Assembly: GCF_003425685.1 (NCBI RefSeq)
Contig: NZ_QJKM01000007.1
Span: 301,011-365,010, forward strand
Source of the DNA: Rhizobium terrae
Lineage (GTDB): Bacteria > Pseudomonadota > Alphaproteobacteria > Rhizobiales > Rhizobiaceae
Length of the DNA: 64,000 nucleotides
Direction: 5' to 3'
Shown here: piece by piece, positions 38,162 through 47,044 of the stretch
Layout: each line of letters opens with the position of its first letter
How positions within the stretch are numbered: the first letter of the stretch is position 1
The notes under the pieces: generated by a model
Databases searched by the model: none
What the model was told of the DNA's origin: nothing
The model's input: only the letters and a program-made list of their open reading frames with translations
Made by a program: the position numbers and the translations under genes

Positions 38162-39439
38162 TTATTTGAAGACTGCATCAGGATTATCGAGGCTGTCGGA
38201 ACCTTCAAGCTCGACCTTGCCGAGACCGAGCGACGCAATGACGCGCTCGATCGTCTTGGTCTGGTCGATGAGACCGTCGATCGCCTTCTGGACGACCGCA
38301 TTTCCCTCGGTATTGCCTTCACCGATCATCTGGTCATAGGCCTCGACCTTCTGGGCACGGTCCTTCATGGCGTTCATGGCGGAAAGCGTGGCGTCGAGCT
38401 TGCCCTTCATCTCGGTGTCGAGCGCCGCATCCTTGGCGGCGACGAGTTCCGAAAGCGACGGGCCGGTCACCTTGGTGCCGTCAATACGGGTGTATTCGCC
38501 CGTATAGGCAGACTTGATGCCGATCGCGTCGTTCAGGTGCGAGGCGTAGGTATTGTCCGAGAAGCAGTCGTGCTCCTCCTCCGGATCGTGCAGCAGCAGG
38601 CCGAGCTTCATGCGCTCACCGGCGAGTTCGCCATAGGAAAGCGAGCCCATGCCGGTCAGGATCGCGGTCAGACCCTTCTTGCCATTGGCTTCGACATTCT
38701 TCGCGGCCTTGCCTTTCGGGGCCCAGGCGGCCACCATGTCCTTCAGATCGGAAACGAGAAGGGCGGAAGCGGCCTTGAGGTATTGGGCGCGACGGTCGCA
38801 ATGGCCGTTGGTGCAATTGGCCTTGTCGTAATCGGTATAGGAACGCTTGCCGGCGCCCGGGCCGGTACCGTTCAGATCCTGGCCCCAGAGCAGGAATTCG
38901 ATGGCGTGGTAGCCGGTCGCGACATTCGCCTCGATCTCGCCGGCTTCGTGCAGGCCGCGCAATGTCTTGGCATTGATTTTGGTGGCGTCGAGCGTCTTGC
39001 CGTTCACCTTGAGCTTTGGGTTGGCGATGACGTTTGCGGTGTAAAGCGCGTTCTCGTCGCTTTCGGTGCCGTAGGAGGCGTCGACATAGTCGATCAGGCC
39101 TTCGTCGAGCGGCCAGGCATTCACCTTGCCTTCCCAATCGTCGACGATCGGATTGCCGAAACGGTAGACTTCCGTCTGCTGGTAGGGAATGCGGGCGGCA
39201 ATCCAGGCATCCTTGGCTGCCTTCAGGGTTTCCTCGCCCGGCTTGGCGATCAGCGCATCGATGGCCTTGTCGAGTGCCTGCGCGGTCTTCAGCGAGTCCT
39301 CGTATTTTGCATGCGCCAGCGCCGAATAATGTTTCAGAACGGCTGCGGAAGTGGTGGCGGCTTGAGCCCCGGTTACGGTGAAGGCCGCGGAGGCGGCGAA
39401 AAGCGCCAGGGCGGCGCCGAGAACGGTTTTGCGGATCAT
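38162..39439 (-). CDS. Imelysin family iron-regulated protein (IrpA-like)
   Basis: The 425-residue periplasmic protein has a signal peptide (VLGAALALFAASAAFTVTGAQA). Typical imelysin features follow: RIPYQQTEVYRFGNPIVDDWEGKVNAWPLDEGLIDYVD, the intact GxHxxE motif in GYHAIEFLLWGQDLN, and HDPEEEHDCFSDNTY. The family includes the cyanobacterial iron-regulated protein IrpA, needed for growth under iron limitation. GGAGAGGGAC stands before ATG 39439; the frame from 39505 is not needed. It is the first gene of the operon, with a probable Irr box about 90 bases upstream. Confidence 0.9.
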   Translation of the reverse strand: MIRKTVLGAALALFAASAAFTVTGAQAATTSAAVLKHYSALAHAKYEDSLKTAQALDKAIDALIAKPGEETLKAAKDAWIAARIPYQQTEVYRFGNPIVDDWEGKVNAWPLDEGLIDYVDASYGTESDENALYTANVIANPKLKVNGKTLDATKINAKTLRGLHEAGEIEANVATGYHAIEFLLWGQDLNGTGPGAGKRSYTDYDKANCTNGHCDRRAQYLKAASALLVSDLKDMVAAWAPKGKAAKNVEANGKKGLTAILTGMGSLSYGELAGERMKLGLLLHDPEEEHDCFSDNTYASHLNDAIGIKSAYTGEYTRIDGTKVTGPSLSELVAAKDAALDTEMKGKLDATLSAMNAMKDRAQKVEAYDQMIGEGNTEGNAVVQKAIDGLIDQTKTIERVIASLGLGKVELEGSDSLDNPDAVFK

Positions 39440-39525
39440 GTCCCTCTCCTTCACGGCCCGGACCGGATATGCCCAGCCGTTGCGAGGTTCATCGCGCAAT
39501 TGCAAACTGGTGTCAAATTATCTAG

Positions 39526-39542
39526 TTTAGAATAGTTTGAAA
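39526..39542 (-). promoter_or_regulatory. Candidate iron control element (Irr box) of the imelysin operon
   Basis: TTTAGAA-TAG-TTTGAAA matches the rhizobial ICE consensus TTTAGAAnnnTTCTAAA at 12 of 14 defined positions, with a perfect left half. It lies about 90 bases before the first gene of the imelysin operon, in the 137-bp gap to rsmB, where the promoter must be. Irr binds such sites when iron (haem) is low, activating or repressing depending on position. Confidence 0.7.
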
Positions 39543-39576
39543 GTAAAAGGCCGCCTTGATCCTGGTCAACCGGGCC

Positions 39577-40866
39577 TCAAACTTTGCGTTGCATGCGGCA
39601 GAAAAAGAATCCGTCCGTATCGGTACTTGCGGGAGTGAGCGTGACTGCCAGCGCATCCTTCGAGCGAGGCTGCGGAGCCTCCTTGCCGAAGATTTTCGTC
39701 CAATGCTCGGCCGCCGGAGCAATGGAGAACTGCTGGTTCTCGCCGCAGAAGCGAGAAACCTGAACGTCGTTCTCCTCCGGCAGGATGGAGCAGGTGACAT
39801 AAAGAAGCGCGCCGCCCGGTTTGACGAAGGCGGCCGCTTCGGCAAGCGCCTCCTGCTGCTGGGCGATGCGCTCGTCGAGGTTTTTCGGGGTCAGGCGCCA
39901 CTTGGTGTCCGGCCTCCGGCGCCAGGTCCCGGTCCCGGTGCAGGGCGCGTCGACCAGAACCGCATCGAGCTTGCCCTTCAGGGCTTCGAGCTGGCGGACA
40001 TCATCGTGGACCTGAACGTTGCGGGTGCCGGCACGGCGCAGCCGCTCGATGATCGGCGCCAGCCGCTTGCGGTCGGCATCATAGGCGTGGATCTGGCCCT
40101 TGTTGTGCATCGCCGCCGACATGGCGAGCGTCTTGCCGCCGCCGCCGGCGCAATAGTCCAGCACTTGGTCGTGCTCGCCGGGCTGCACGAGATCTGCGAC
40201 GATCTGCGACCCCTCGTCCTGCACCTCGAACCAGCCTTTCTGGAACGAAAGCTCGGCTGTGACGTTCGGAAGGCGGGACGCTCCCTCGCCGGCGGCAATC
40301 CGGATGCCGTTGCGGGCGATGCGCGATGCCTTGGCACCCGAGCGTTCCAGCGCCTTGACGACCTTCTCCTGGCTCGCCTTCAGCGTGTTGGCGCGCAGAT
40401 CAAGGGTCGGACGGTCGGCCAGCGCCTTGGCCTCGACAAGCCAGTCCTCGCCGAAATTGGCTTCGAAGGACGGCTGGATCCACTCCGGGATGTCGCCTTG
40501 CACATGCGCGGGCGCATCTTCGAGATTGCGCGAGCCAAGAGCCGCGAAGTTCGCCTCGGTAAGAGCCGGCGGTGCAAAGCGGTCATCGGCGAACTCGGCA
40601 TGCAGAGCCTCCGGCGTGAAGCCCCATTGCCGGATGAGGACCGCGTGGGCGAGGGCGACGGGGCTGTCGTCGTCCATCAGCCAAGCGTGCGAGAGCCGCA
40701 TGCGCAGTGCGTCGTAGACAATGTTGCCGATCGCGGCCCGGTCGCCGGAACCGGCAAAGCGGTGGGCAAGGCCCCAGTCCTTGAGGGCATCGGCGACAGG
40801 ACGTTTGCGCGCCTCTATATCGGCCAGCACCTCGATGGCTCCGGCCAATCGTCCGCCCAGTCGCAT
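39577..40866 (-). CDS. rsmB: 16S rRNA m5C967 methyltransferase RsmB (Sun family)
   Basis: The 429-residue protein has an N-terminal NusB-like RNA-binding domain (about 1-135) and a C-terminal SAM-dependent methyltransferase. Visible motifs are DYCAGGGGKTLAMSA (SAM site), VDAPCTGTGTWRRRPDTKWRL (Cys that resolves the adduct) and LYVTCSILPEENDVQV (the catalytic nucleophile Cys). The end of the gene, GFFFCRMQRKV, is the usual final strand. The NusB-like domain favours RsmB over RsmF. It lies upstream of the imelysin operon on the same strand but has no part in it. Confidence 0.9.
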   Translation of the reverse strand: MRLGGRLAGAIEVLADIEARKRPVADALKDWGLAHRFAGSGDRAAIGNIVYDALRMRLSHAWLMDDDSPVALAHAVLIRQWGFTPEALHAEFADDRFAPPALTEANFAALGSRNLEDAPAHVQGDIPEWIQPSFEANFGEDWLVEAKALADRPTLDLRANTLKASQEKVVKALERSGAKASRIARNGIRIAAGEGASRLPNVTAELSFQKGWFEVQDEGSQIVADLVQPGEHDQVLDYCAGGGGKTLAMSAAMHNKGQIHAYDADRKRLAPIIERLRRAGTRNVQVHDDVRQLEALKGKLDAVLVDAPCTGTGTWRRRPDTKWRLTPKNLDERIAQQQEALAEAAAFVKPGGALLYVTCSILPEENDVQVSRFCGENQQFSIAPAAEHWTKIFGKEAPQPRSKDALAVTLTPASTDTDGFFFCRMQRKV

Positions 40867-40962
40867 GTCATTCTCCGTGTCGGTTGCACCCGTAATAAAC
40901 GGGTCGTAACCGCGATCGGGCAGAAGGGCAAGAGCCCTGCCGGATGAGCCGGGCGAACAGCC

Positions 40963-41373
40963 TCAGCCGTCGATGTCCTTGAGGCCCTTGCCTGCAATCT
41001 TCTGGCTGCCGGCGTCGACGACCTGATAACAGACCTGCGCGGTGCCGGAACTGACCATGCCGATGTCCTTGGCGGCGGCCTTGGAGACGTCGAGCACCCG
41101 GCCGCGGATGAAGGGACCGCGGTCGTTGATGCGGACGACGACACTCTTGCCGTTGCGCTTGTTGGTCACGAGGACCTTGGTGCCGAACGGCAGCGAACGA
41201 TGCGCCGCCGTCATCAGAGATGCGTTCATCCGTTCACCGGATGCAGTCTTGGTGCCCATGGCATACCAGGATGCGTGGCCGCATCCGGACGCAGCATTGG
41301 CCTGCGCCGAGCCGAGAGTTGCAAAAGCAGCAATGGAGGCCGCGGCGAAAGTCGAGCGTCGAATTGTTGTCAA
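40963..41373 (-). CDS. rlpA: RlpA-family septal ring lytic transglycosylase-like protein
   Basis: The 136-residue secreted protein has a signal peptide (FAAASIAAFATLGSAQANA) and a double-psi beta-barrel: GHASWYAMGTKTASGERMN, AAHRSLPFGTKVLVTNKRNGKSVVVRINDRGPFIRGRVLDVSKAAA. The GxASWYG and RINDRGP motifs are the RlpA core. RlpA cleaves naked glycan strands at the septum. The SPOR domain is absent and the lipobox is not clear, so this is a short form. The start is TTG at 41373, with GGGGACG upstream. A complex palindromic region lies in front of it. Confidence 0.85.
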   Translation of the reverse strand: MTTIRRSTFAAASIAAFATLGSAQANAASGCGHASWYAMGTKTASGERMNASLMTAAHRSLPFGTKVLVTNKRNGKSVVVRINDRGPFIRGRVLDVSKAAAKDIGMVSSGTAQVCYQVVDAGSQKIAGKGLKDIDG

Positions 41374-41457
41374 GTCGGTCGTCCCCGTTCGATTGGTCCC
41401 TGCACGTTGCGTGCAAATCGGCTAAGCGGGGCGAAAAGTGGCGAAAAAGTGAGATTT

Positions 41458-41497
41458 CTAATCACGGAACGTTACAGACTGTAACATTTGTGATTAG
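41458..41497. promoter_or_regulatory. Nested palindrome upstream of rlpA
   Basis: Outer arms CTAATCAC (41458-41465) and GTGATTAG (41490-41497) enclose inner arms GTTACAG (41471-41477) and CTGTAAC (41479-41485), both perfect. The structure lies 85 bases before the rlpA start, in the middle of a 382-bp AT-rich stretch without genes (41374-41755). It could be an operator for a dimeric regulator with two sites, or a hairpin in an unseen transcript. Confidence 0.45.
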
Positions 41498-41515
41498 ATT
41501 GCGAGCAATCTTTTT
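41497..41515 (+). terminator. Orphan terminator-like hairpin on the plus strand
   Basis: GATTGC-GA-GCAATC is followed at once by TTTTT. No plus-strand gene precedes it, so it may end a small RNA that starts inside or upstream of the nested palindrome, antisense to the rlpA leader. The two-base loop must open by one pair, which weakens it. Confidence 0.35.
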
Positions 41516-41755
41516 AAGAAGCCAGCTAAATTTAGCAGGAAAAAAACATTTATAATCAGCCAGAAGGAGGAATTTAATTCCGAGCTGATTTTGGCCTGAC
41601 CAGAGATCACGAAAACAGCTGAAAAAAATTTGTTGCGATGCAGGATTTCTTGCCTCATTTGGGCAAATTTTATGATGTCATGCCGCATATGTTAAGAAAT
41701 AATGATCAAGAAGCGGCTGAAAGTAGGAATTTTCACCTGTTTCAGAATGGGAAAA

Positions 41756-42622
41756 TTATCCTCTCCAGCGGTTCTCCGACCACATTTCTGCAAGCGACAT
41801 GCGGTAATTTGGAAAGCGGAATTCAAACCCTGCCGCGCGGATCTTGGCATTCGAGACGCGCTTGTTGGCGCTGTAGAACGAGCGCGCCATGGGGGTCATG
41901 TCGGCAGTTTCGAAATCCTGTTCCGGAGGAGGTTCAATGCCCATCAGCCGAGCCGCTTCGGTTATGACGTCCTGCGCCGGGCCGGGTTCGTCGTCGGTGA
42001 CATTATATATGCCGCCGAGACGGCGCGTGCCGAGGAACAGCGCTGCCCCGCCGATGTCCTCGACGCGGATGCGGTTGAAGACCTGATCCTTCTTTATGAT
42101 CCGGCGCGCGGTGCCGCGCGTGAGGTTGACGAAGGCGTTGCGGCCGGGACCGTAGATGCCGGCAAGGCGCAGGCTGGCGATCGGCACGCCGGCGGCTTCC
42201 ACCGCCCAGGCGTCTTCGGTATCGACCCGTTCGATCGAACGGCCCTGGATCGGGCTGCCGGGGGTTTCCTCAGTCACCCAGCCCCCGCCGCGATCGCCAT
42301 AGACGCCGACCGTAGAAAGATAGCCGATCCATTCAAGCTTGGGGCAGAGCATCGCGAGCTGGCCCGTCACGAGCTTCAATAGCGGATCGCCTTCCCGACC
42401 CGGCGGAATGGACTGGACGAGATGAGTGGTTTCTTTCAGCTCCGCCAGAAGCTCCTGACTGAAAGGGCTGCCGTCGAAGATGAAGGCCTTGATGTCCTTC
42501 GACACGAGTTCCAGTGCCTTTTCGGCGGTTCTGACCGTGCCGGACACCCATGCGCCCTCGGCTTTGAAAGCATCCGCAACCGCCTGACCGGAATAACCGC
42601 ACCCGAAGATCATCACCCGCAT
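41756..42622 (-). CDS. NAD(P)-dependent epimerase/SDR family protein (YeeZ-like)
   Basis: The 288-residue protein starts [23 protein letters not shown], a Rossmann GxGxxG. It continues YLSTVGVYGDRGGGWVTEETPG, the extended-SDR active-site region in which Ser/Thr and the YG pair appear, and LRLAGIYGPGRNAF. It resembles YeeZ-type epimerase-like proteins of unknown substrate. The start ATG overlaps the TGA of queG by one base, so it is translationally coupled to it. This position sets the start at 42622, not 42646. Confidence 0.83.
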   Translation of the reverse strand: MRVMIFGCGYSGQAVADAFKAEGAWVSGTVRTAEKALELVSKDIKAFIFDGSPFSQELLAELKETTHLVQSIPPGREGDPLLKLVTGQLAMLCPKLEWIGYLSTVGVYGDRGGGWVTEETPGSPIQGRSIERVDTEDAWAVEAAGVPIASLRLAGIYGPGRNAFVNLTRGTARRIIKKDQVFNRIRVEDIGGAALFLGTRRLGGIYNVTDDEPGPAQDVITEAARLMGIEPPPEQDFETADMTPMARSFYSANKRVSNAKIRAAGFEFRFPNYRMSLAEMWSENRWRG

Positions 42623-43797
42623 CAGCCCGCTCCCGAAAGCTTCCATTCCTCTTGCACCTCCGGATCATCTTCGTTGCTCCGCATTTCCGCAAAGCGGGCG
42701 AATTCGGCGTCCGGCATCAGGCGCTTCAATGCCCATATAGCCATGCCGCGAACAACAGGCGAGGGGTCCCGGGCGAGTTCGAGACATTGTCCCGTAAGGC
42801 CGGCATCGCCGGAATTGCCGGCGGCGATCAGCACGTTGCGGACGAAGCGGTCGCGGCCGATGCGTTTCACCGGCGAGCCGCTGAAGAAGGTGCGGAATGC
42901 CGGATCGTCGAGCGTCAGCAGAAAGGCGATCGACGGCTCCTTGAGATCCTCTCTCGCGCGTAACTTCATCTCGGAAGCGCTCGCGGCGAACTTGTTCCAC
43001 GGACAGGCGGCAAGGCAGTCGTCGCAGCCATAGATGCGGTTGCCGATCAGCGGCCGGAATTCCGGCTCGATCGGCCCCTTGTGTTCGATCGTCAGGTAGG
43101 AAATGCAGCGCCGCGCATCGAGCCGGTAGGGTGCGGGGAAGGCAGCCGTCGGACATGCGTCGAGACAGGCCCGGCAGGAGCCGCAGTGATCGGTCTCGTG
43201 GTCATCCATGATGAGGTCTGCCGTGGTGAACAGGCTGCCGAGAAAAAGCCAGGAGCCATGGGTGCGGCTGACGAGATTGGTGTGCTTGCCCTGCCAGCCG
43301 AGTCCGGCCGCTTCCGCCAGCGGTTTTTCCATTACCGGCGCGGTGTCGACGAAAACCTTGACGTCCTCTCCGGCGCGGGCGGCGAAACGCGTCGCGATTT
43401 CCTTCAGCCGGCCCTTGATGACGTCGTGATAGTCGCGGTTGCGGGCATAGACGGAGATCGCTGCCTTGTCCGGCTTTTCCAGGACGCCACGCGGATCCTC
43501 CTCCGGCCCGTAGTTCAGCCCGAATAGGACGATCGAGCGTACCTGGCTCCATAGTACCTTCGGGTCGGCGCGGCGTTCACGCGTCTCGGCCATCCAGTCC
43601 ATGGTGCCGTGCTGGCCGTCGTCGAGGAATATCCGCAGCCGCTCCGGCGCTTTCGGAATGCTGTCCGGTCCAGTGATGCGACAGAGATCGAAGCCCTGCG
43701 CCTCCGCCTCCTCGCGGATGAAGGCGGTCAGCTTCTGCCGCCGTCGAAGCGCTTTTTCTTCCTCCCGGGTTTCCGCGTCAGAAATCGAGGTCCGCAT
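42622..43797 (-). CDS. queG: Epoxyqueuosine reductase
   Basis: QueG makes the last step of queuosine synthesis, reducing epoxyqueuosine in tRNA with a cobalamin and two 4Fe-4S clusters. The 391-residue protein has both cluster motifs, [17 protein letters not shown] and [47 protein letters not shown] is the conserved cobalamin-domain stretch. A HEAT-like helical C-terminus follows. It overlaps the upstream GST gene by 20 bases and the downstream epimerase gene by one, so the three form one operon. Confidence 0.95.
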   Translation of the reverse strand: MRTSISDAETREEEKALRRRQKLTAFIREEAEAQGFDLCRITGPDSIPKAPERLRIFLDDGQHGTMDWMAETRERRADPKVLWSQVRSIVLFGLNYGPEEDPRGVLEKPDKAAISVYARNRDYHDVIKGRLKEIATRFAARAGEDVKVFVDTAPVMEKPLAEAAGLGWQGKHTNLVSRTHGSWLFLGSLFTTADLIMDDHETDHCGSCRACLDACPTAAFPAPYRLDARRCISYLTIEHKGPIEPEFRPLIGNRIYGCDDCLAACPWNKFAASASEMKLRAREDLKEPSIAFLLTLDDPAFRTFFSGSPVKRIGRDRFVRNVLIAAGNSGDAGLTGQCLELARDPSPVVRGMAIWALKRLMPDAEFARFAEMRSNEDDPEVQEEWKLSGAG

Positions 43798-44470
43798 AGT
43801 GGGATACCGGGGTGAGGCCGCGGATGCGCTCGGCTAGCAGCGGCCGGAAGGAGGGGCGGGATTTGATCCGCTGATACCAGTCCTTGGCGACCGGCGTTTC
43901 GGCCCAGTCGATCTCGCCGAGATAATCGAGGATGGAAATCGAAGCCGCCGCGGCGAGATCCGCATAGCTCATGCGCTCGCCCGCGAGCCACTGCCGCGAG
44001 CCGGCGAGCCACGTGAGATATTTCATGTGCTGGCGGATATTGGCGCGCGACGTGCGCAGCACTTTCGAATCAGGTGCGCCGCCGCCCTGGGCCGTGGTCA
44101 TCTGCAGCTTGTAGATCCGCTCGCGGGTCAGCGGTCGGGTGACGTCCTGCTCCATCTTCTGCAGGAACCACTCCGTCAGGCGGCGGATTTCGGCACGCTG
44201 CCATGGATCCTCGGCCAGCAGCCGACGGTCACGTTTCAGAACGCCATGCGTCTCGTCGAGGAATTCCATGAGCACGGAAGGGCCACAAAGCACCCGCATG
44301 CTGTCGTCCACATAGACGGGAAGCGTGCCCGCCGGATTGAGCGTCAGGAATTCGCGGCGCTTCTCCCAGGGCTGTTCCTCAACGAGATCCGCCTGGAAGC
44401 CGTATTCGGCCAAGATCAGCCGGACAAAGCGCGAGGCCGAAGACATGGGGTGATGATAGAGAGTGGGCAT
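43778..44470 (-). CDS. Glutathione S-transferase family protein
   Basis: The 230-residue protein begins [24 protein letters not shown], with the Ser-rich thioredoxin-fold start of the GST N-domain. [29 protein letters not shown] carries the cis-Pro and glutathione-binding region. The C-domain contains [27 protein letters not shown], the N-capping box. The substrate is unknown. It is the first gene of the GST-queG-epimerase operon and divergent from uppP. Confidence 0.9.
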   Translation of the reverse strand: MPTLYHHPMSSASRFVRLILAEYGFQADLVEEQPWEKRREFLTLNPAGTLPVYVDDSMRVLCGPSVLMEFLDETHGVLKRDRRLLAEDPWQRAEIRRLTEWFLQKMEQDVTRPLTRERIYKLQMTTAQGGGAPDSKVLRTSRANIRQHMKYLTWLAGSRQWLAGERMSYADLAAAASISILDYLGEIDWAETPVAKDWYQRIKSRPSFRPLLAERIRGLTPVSHYADLDF

Positions 44471-44626
44471 GGATACTTGAACTTCACGAATATCGTATAG
44501 GAAGGGTGTGGCTGCTTCGCGCGCCCGCCTGACATATGGCAGCTATATGGATTTGGTAGGGCCAAGACAAGCAACGGCTCATAAACTGCTTAAAACTGCC
44601 CTTATCTGCTCAACAAAGGATTAAGA

Positions 44627-45472
44627 ATGGCGGATCAGTCCATCGTCAGTGCCCTCGTGCTCGGTCTCATCGAGGGTCTCACGGAATTTCTTCCCGTCTC
44701 GTCAACCGCCCACGTTCTTCTCGCAGGACACTTCCTCGGCTTTCGGTCACCCGGCAACACCTTCGCGGTACTGATCCAGCTCGGCGCGATTCTGGCGATC
44801 CTGCTCGTCTATTTCCGCAAGCTCTTGCAGATCGCGATCGATCTGCCGACCAGCCCTAGGGCGCGGCGGTTCGTCCTCACCGTCCTCGTCGCCTTCCTGC
44901 CGGCGGCGGTGATCGGCGCGCTGGCGCATGACTTCATCAAATCGGTCCTGTTCGAAACGCCGATGCTGATCTGCGTCATGCTGATCCTCGGCGGCATCGT
45001 GCTTCTCATCGTCGACAAGATGACGTTCCGGCCAAGCTATTATGACGTGATGGACTATCCCCTGTCGCTGGCCTTCAAGATCGGCCTCTTCCAATGCCTT
45101 GCGATGATCCCCGGCACGTCCCGCTCGGGTGCGACCATCGTGGGTTCGCTGCTGATGGGGGCGGACAAGCGTTCGGCGGCGGAGTTTTCCTTCTTCCTCG
45201 CCATGCCGACCATGCTTGGCGCCTTCGTGCTCGACCTCTATAAGAACCGCAATGCCCTGAGCTTCGATGACGGCGCGGTGATCGCTGTCGGCTTCGTCGC
45301 CGCCTTCGTCACGGCGGTTTTCGTAGTCCGCTCGCTCCTGGATTTCGTATCGAGCCGGGGTTATGCGCCCTTTGCCTACTGGCGGATCGCCATCGGCGTC
45401 CTCGGCCTGCTGGCGCTGATCTTCTGGCGCCCTGCCGTTCCCGGCATTGCCGCCCTGCGTCCCGGTCTCTGA
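44627..45472 (+). CDS. uppP: Undecaprenyl-diphosphate phosphatase
   Basis: UppP (BacA) turns undecaprenyl diphosphate into the monophosphate carrier needed for peptidoglycan and O-antigen synthesis, and high activity gives bacitracin resistance. The 281-residue membrane protein has both signature motifs: [19 protein letters not shown] (Glu and Ser of the active site) and [19 protein letters not shown] (PGxSRSG). About eight helices are visible. AAGGA precedes ATG 44627. A strong terminator follows. Confidence 0.95.
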   Translation: MADQSIVSALVLGLIEGLTEFLPVSSTAHVLLAGHFLGFRSPGNTFAVLIQLGAILAILLVYFRKLLQIAIDLPTSPRARRFVLTVLVAFLPAAVIGALAHDFIKSVLFETPMLICVMLILGGIVLLIVDKMTFRPSYYDVMDYPLSLAFKIGLFQCLAMIPGTSRSGATIVGSLLMGADKRSAAEFSFFLAMPTMLGAFVLDLYKNRNALSFDDGAVIAVGFVAAFVTAVFVVRSLLDFVSSRGYAPFAYWRIAIGVLGLLALIFWRPAVPGIAALRPGL

Positions 45473-45493
45473 TCGCGACCGCATCCGGGACAT

Positions 45494-45523
45494 AAAAAAG
45501 GCGGCTGGGAAGGCCGCCTTTTT
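45494..45523. terminator. Bidirectional terminator between uppP and the small secreted protein gene
   Basis: AAAAAGGCGGC and GCCGCCTTTTT form an 11-bp stem with a 7-base loop. The A-run on one side and T-run on the other let it work for both converging genes. Confidence 0.85.
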
Positions 45524-45542
45524 AAATCTGTGCGTCAAGCGC

Positions 45543-45695
45543 TTAGTGGTGGATCGATGCCGTGCTGCAGGGATCGACACCATAGGCCTGGGTGCATTCG
45601 ATCTTGCCGGCTGCGCCGGTCCTGGGTGCCATGAAGGAGCCGGCGAGGACCACGAGTGCTGCACAGGCAAAAAAGAGCGCGATGGGCTTGCCCAT
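45543..45695 (-). CDS. Small secreted protein, 50 residues
   Basis: The product has a basic start and a signal-peptide-like core (MGKPIALFFACAALVVLAGSFMA). The mature part is about 28 residues, with two Cys (IECTQAYGVDPCSTAS) that could form one disulfide. GAAAGGCG lies before ATG 45695, and the bidirectional terminator follows. I do not recognise the family. The longer frame from 45785 lacks coding features upstream of this start. Confidence 0.6.
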   Translation of the reverse strand: MGKPIALFFACAALVVLAGSFMAPRTGAAGKIECTQAYGVDPCSTASIHH

Positions 45696-45960
45696 AGAGG
45701 AACGCCTTTCGGAAGAGGATTTTATCGTCACGGTTGAATATCTGTTTGCGAAGCGAGGTTTATTGCTCGGATTCGAAGAATTCAATAAAGGATTTTGCTG
45801 AACCGGGCGTTAATGCGACTACGTCCGCAAGTGCGGCCTTTGTGCCACATGGATTGCCTGAAACCTGAGCGCAAACAACAACCTGCCCGATTTTTCGGCG
45901 GCCTGGCGCCGGCTGATCAGGCCAGCGCAATCTCAAAACATGGTTAATTGGTTAATAACG

Positions 45961-46941
45961 TCAGGCGGCGCGGCCGGACCCGGTATACTGGCCTTGTGGC
46001 CGGTACTGCACCAGGTATGAGGGAAGGATGGAAGTCGCGAGCGTCGGGCGGATGCCGATCCCGGCAAGCGTCCGGCCTTCGTGTTCGGCGGCAGCCGAGA
46101 CGACGTTATCGACCTTGAGCAGCTTCACTTGGTCGCTGGTGATCGGCGGCGCGACGAACGGAATGAGCGAAGCGATGCTGCCGATCAGCGAGGCGATACC
46201 GAAAGGCAGGGAGACGAGCGTATTCTCGCGGTTGGTGACGCGCAGCATCGTCTCGAGACACTGCCGGAATGTCATGACCTCCGCACCGCCGAGTTCGTAG
46301 ATCCTGCCGGAGGCGATTGCGCCGTCGACCGAGCGCGCGACGGCTTCTGCGACATCCTCGACATAAACCGGCTGGAATTTCGTCTTGCCGCCGCCGACGA
46401 GGGGAAGCACGGGAGATGTGCGCGCCATAGCCGCGAACTTGTTGAAGAAGCTGTCTTCCTGGCCGAACATGATCGACGGCCGCAGGATCACGGCATCCGG
46501 AATGGTCGAAAGAATGGTCGCTTCGGCACGGCCCTTGCTGCGGGCATAGGACGAAGGTGAATCGGCATCGGCACCGATCGCGGAAATGTGGATGAGTTTT
46601 GCGCCGGCTGCGCGGGCGGCTTCGGCGACGGAGCGGGCACCGAAATCCTGAACCGCATCGAAAGTGTTGCGGCCGCTTTCGAACATGATGCCGACGCAGT
46701 TGACCACGTGCGCGGCGCCTTCGACGGCCTTGAAGACCGACTGGCGATAGCGAAGATTGGCCTGGACGAGAGAAATTTGGCCGACATACCCTGCCGGCAG
46801 CAGGAAGCCTGCGAGATCGGGACGGCGCACGGCGACCCGGATGCGATAACCGCGCTTGGCGAGTGTCCGGACGACATGCCGACCGACAAAGCCCGAGCCT
46901 CCGAAGACGGTGACGAGTGGCGGAAGGTTGTTGACGGTCAT
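45961..46941 (-). CDS. Complex I NDUFA9-type NAD(P)H-binding protein
   Basis: The 326-residue atypical SDR starts VTVFGGSGFVGRHVVRTLAKRGYRIRVAVRRP. It has VNCVGIMFESGRNTFDAVQ, AKLIHISAIGADADSPSSYARSKGRAE and LRPSIMFGQEDSFFNKFA, the pattern of the mitochondrial NDUFA9 subunit. Alphaproteobacterial homologues are encoded away from nuo genes and may assist complex I or quinone metabolism. The C-terminal 30 residues are not conserved. It sits behind a highly structured intergenic stretch. Confidence 0.88.
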   Translation of the reverse strand: MTVNNLPPLVTVFGGSGFVGRHVVRTLAKRGYRIRVAVRRPDLAGFLLPAGYVGQISLVQANLRYRQSVFKAVEGAAHVVNCVGIMFESGRNTFDAVQDFGARSVAEAARAAGAKLIHISAIGADADSPSSYARSKGRAEATILSTIPDAVILRPSIMFGQEDSFFNKFAAMARTSPVLPLVGGGKTKFQPVYVEDVAEAVARSVDGAIASGRIYELGGAEVMTFRQCLETMLRVTNRENTLVSLPFGIASLIGSIASLIPFVAPPITSDQVKLLKVDNVVSAAAEHEGRTLAGIGIRPTLATSILPSYLVQYRPQGQYTGSGRAA

Positions 46942-46953
46942 GATACGCTCCGG

Positions 46954-47043
46954 GAGCCGACAGGGAAGATTGAGTGCTGTTTAACCGAATCGAGCTGCGG
47001 GTGGAAGTGTCTCCACTGCCGCAGCACGCTCAACTATCGGCTC
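46954..47043 (-). other. Highly structured intergenic element (three nested inverted repeats)
   Basis: Nested arms are visible: GAGCCGA/TCGGCTC (46954-46960, 47037-47043), TTGAG/CTCAA (46970-46974, 47029-47033), and GCTGCGGGTGGA with TCCAC-TG-CCGCAGC (46994-47005, 47012-47025). TGCTG (46975) can also pair with CAGCA (47022), competing with the inner stem. It lies between the DUF1330 stop and the NDUFA9 start, both on the minus strand. It may be a factor-independent processing or termination structure, or a leader RNA. No T-run follows. Confidence 0.45.
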
Positions 47044-47044
47044 T

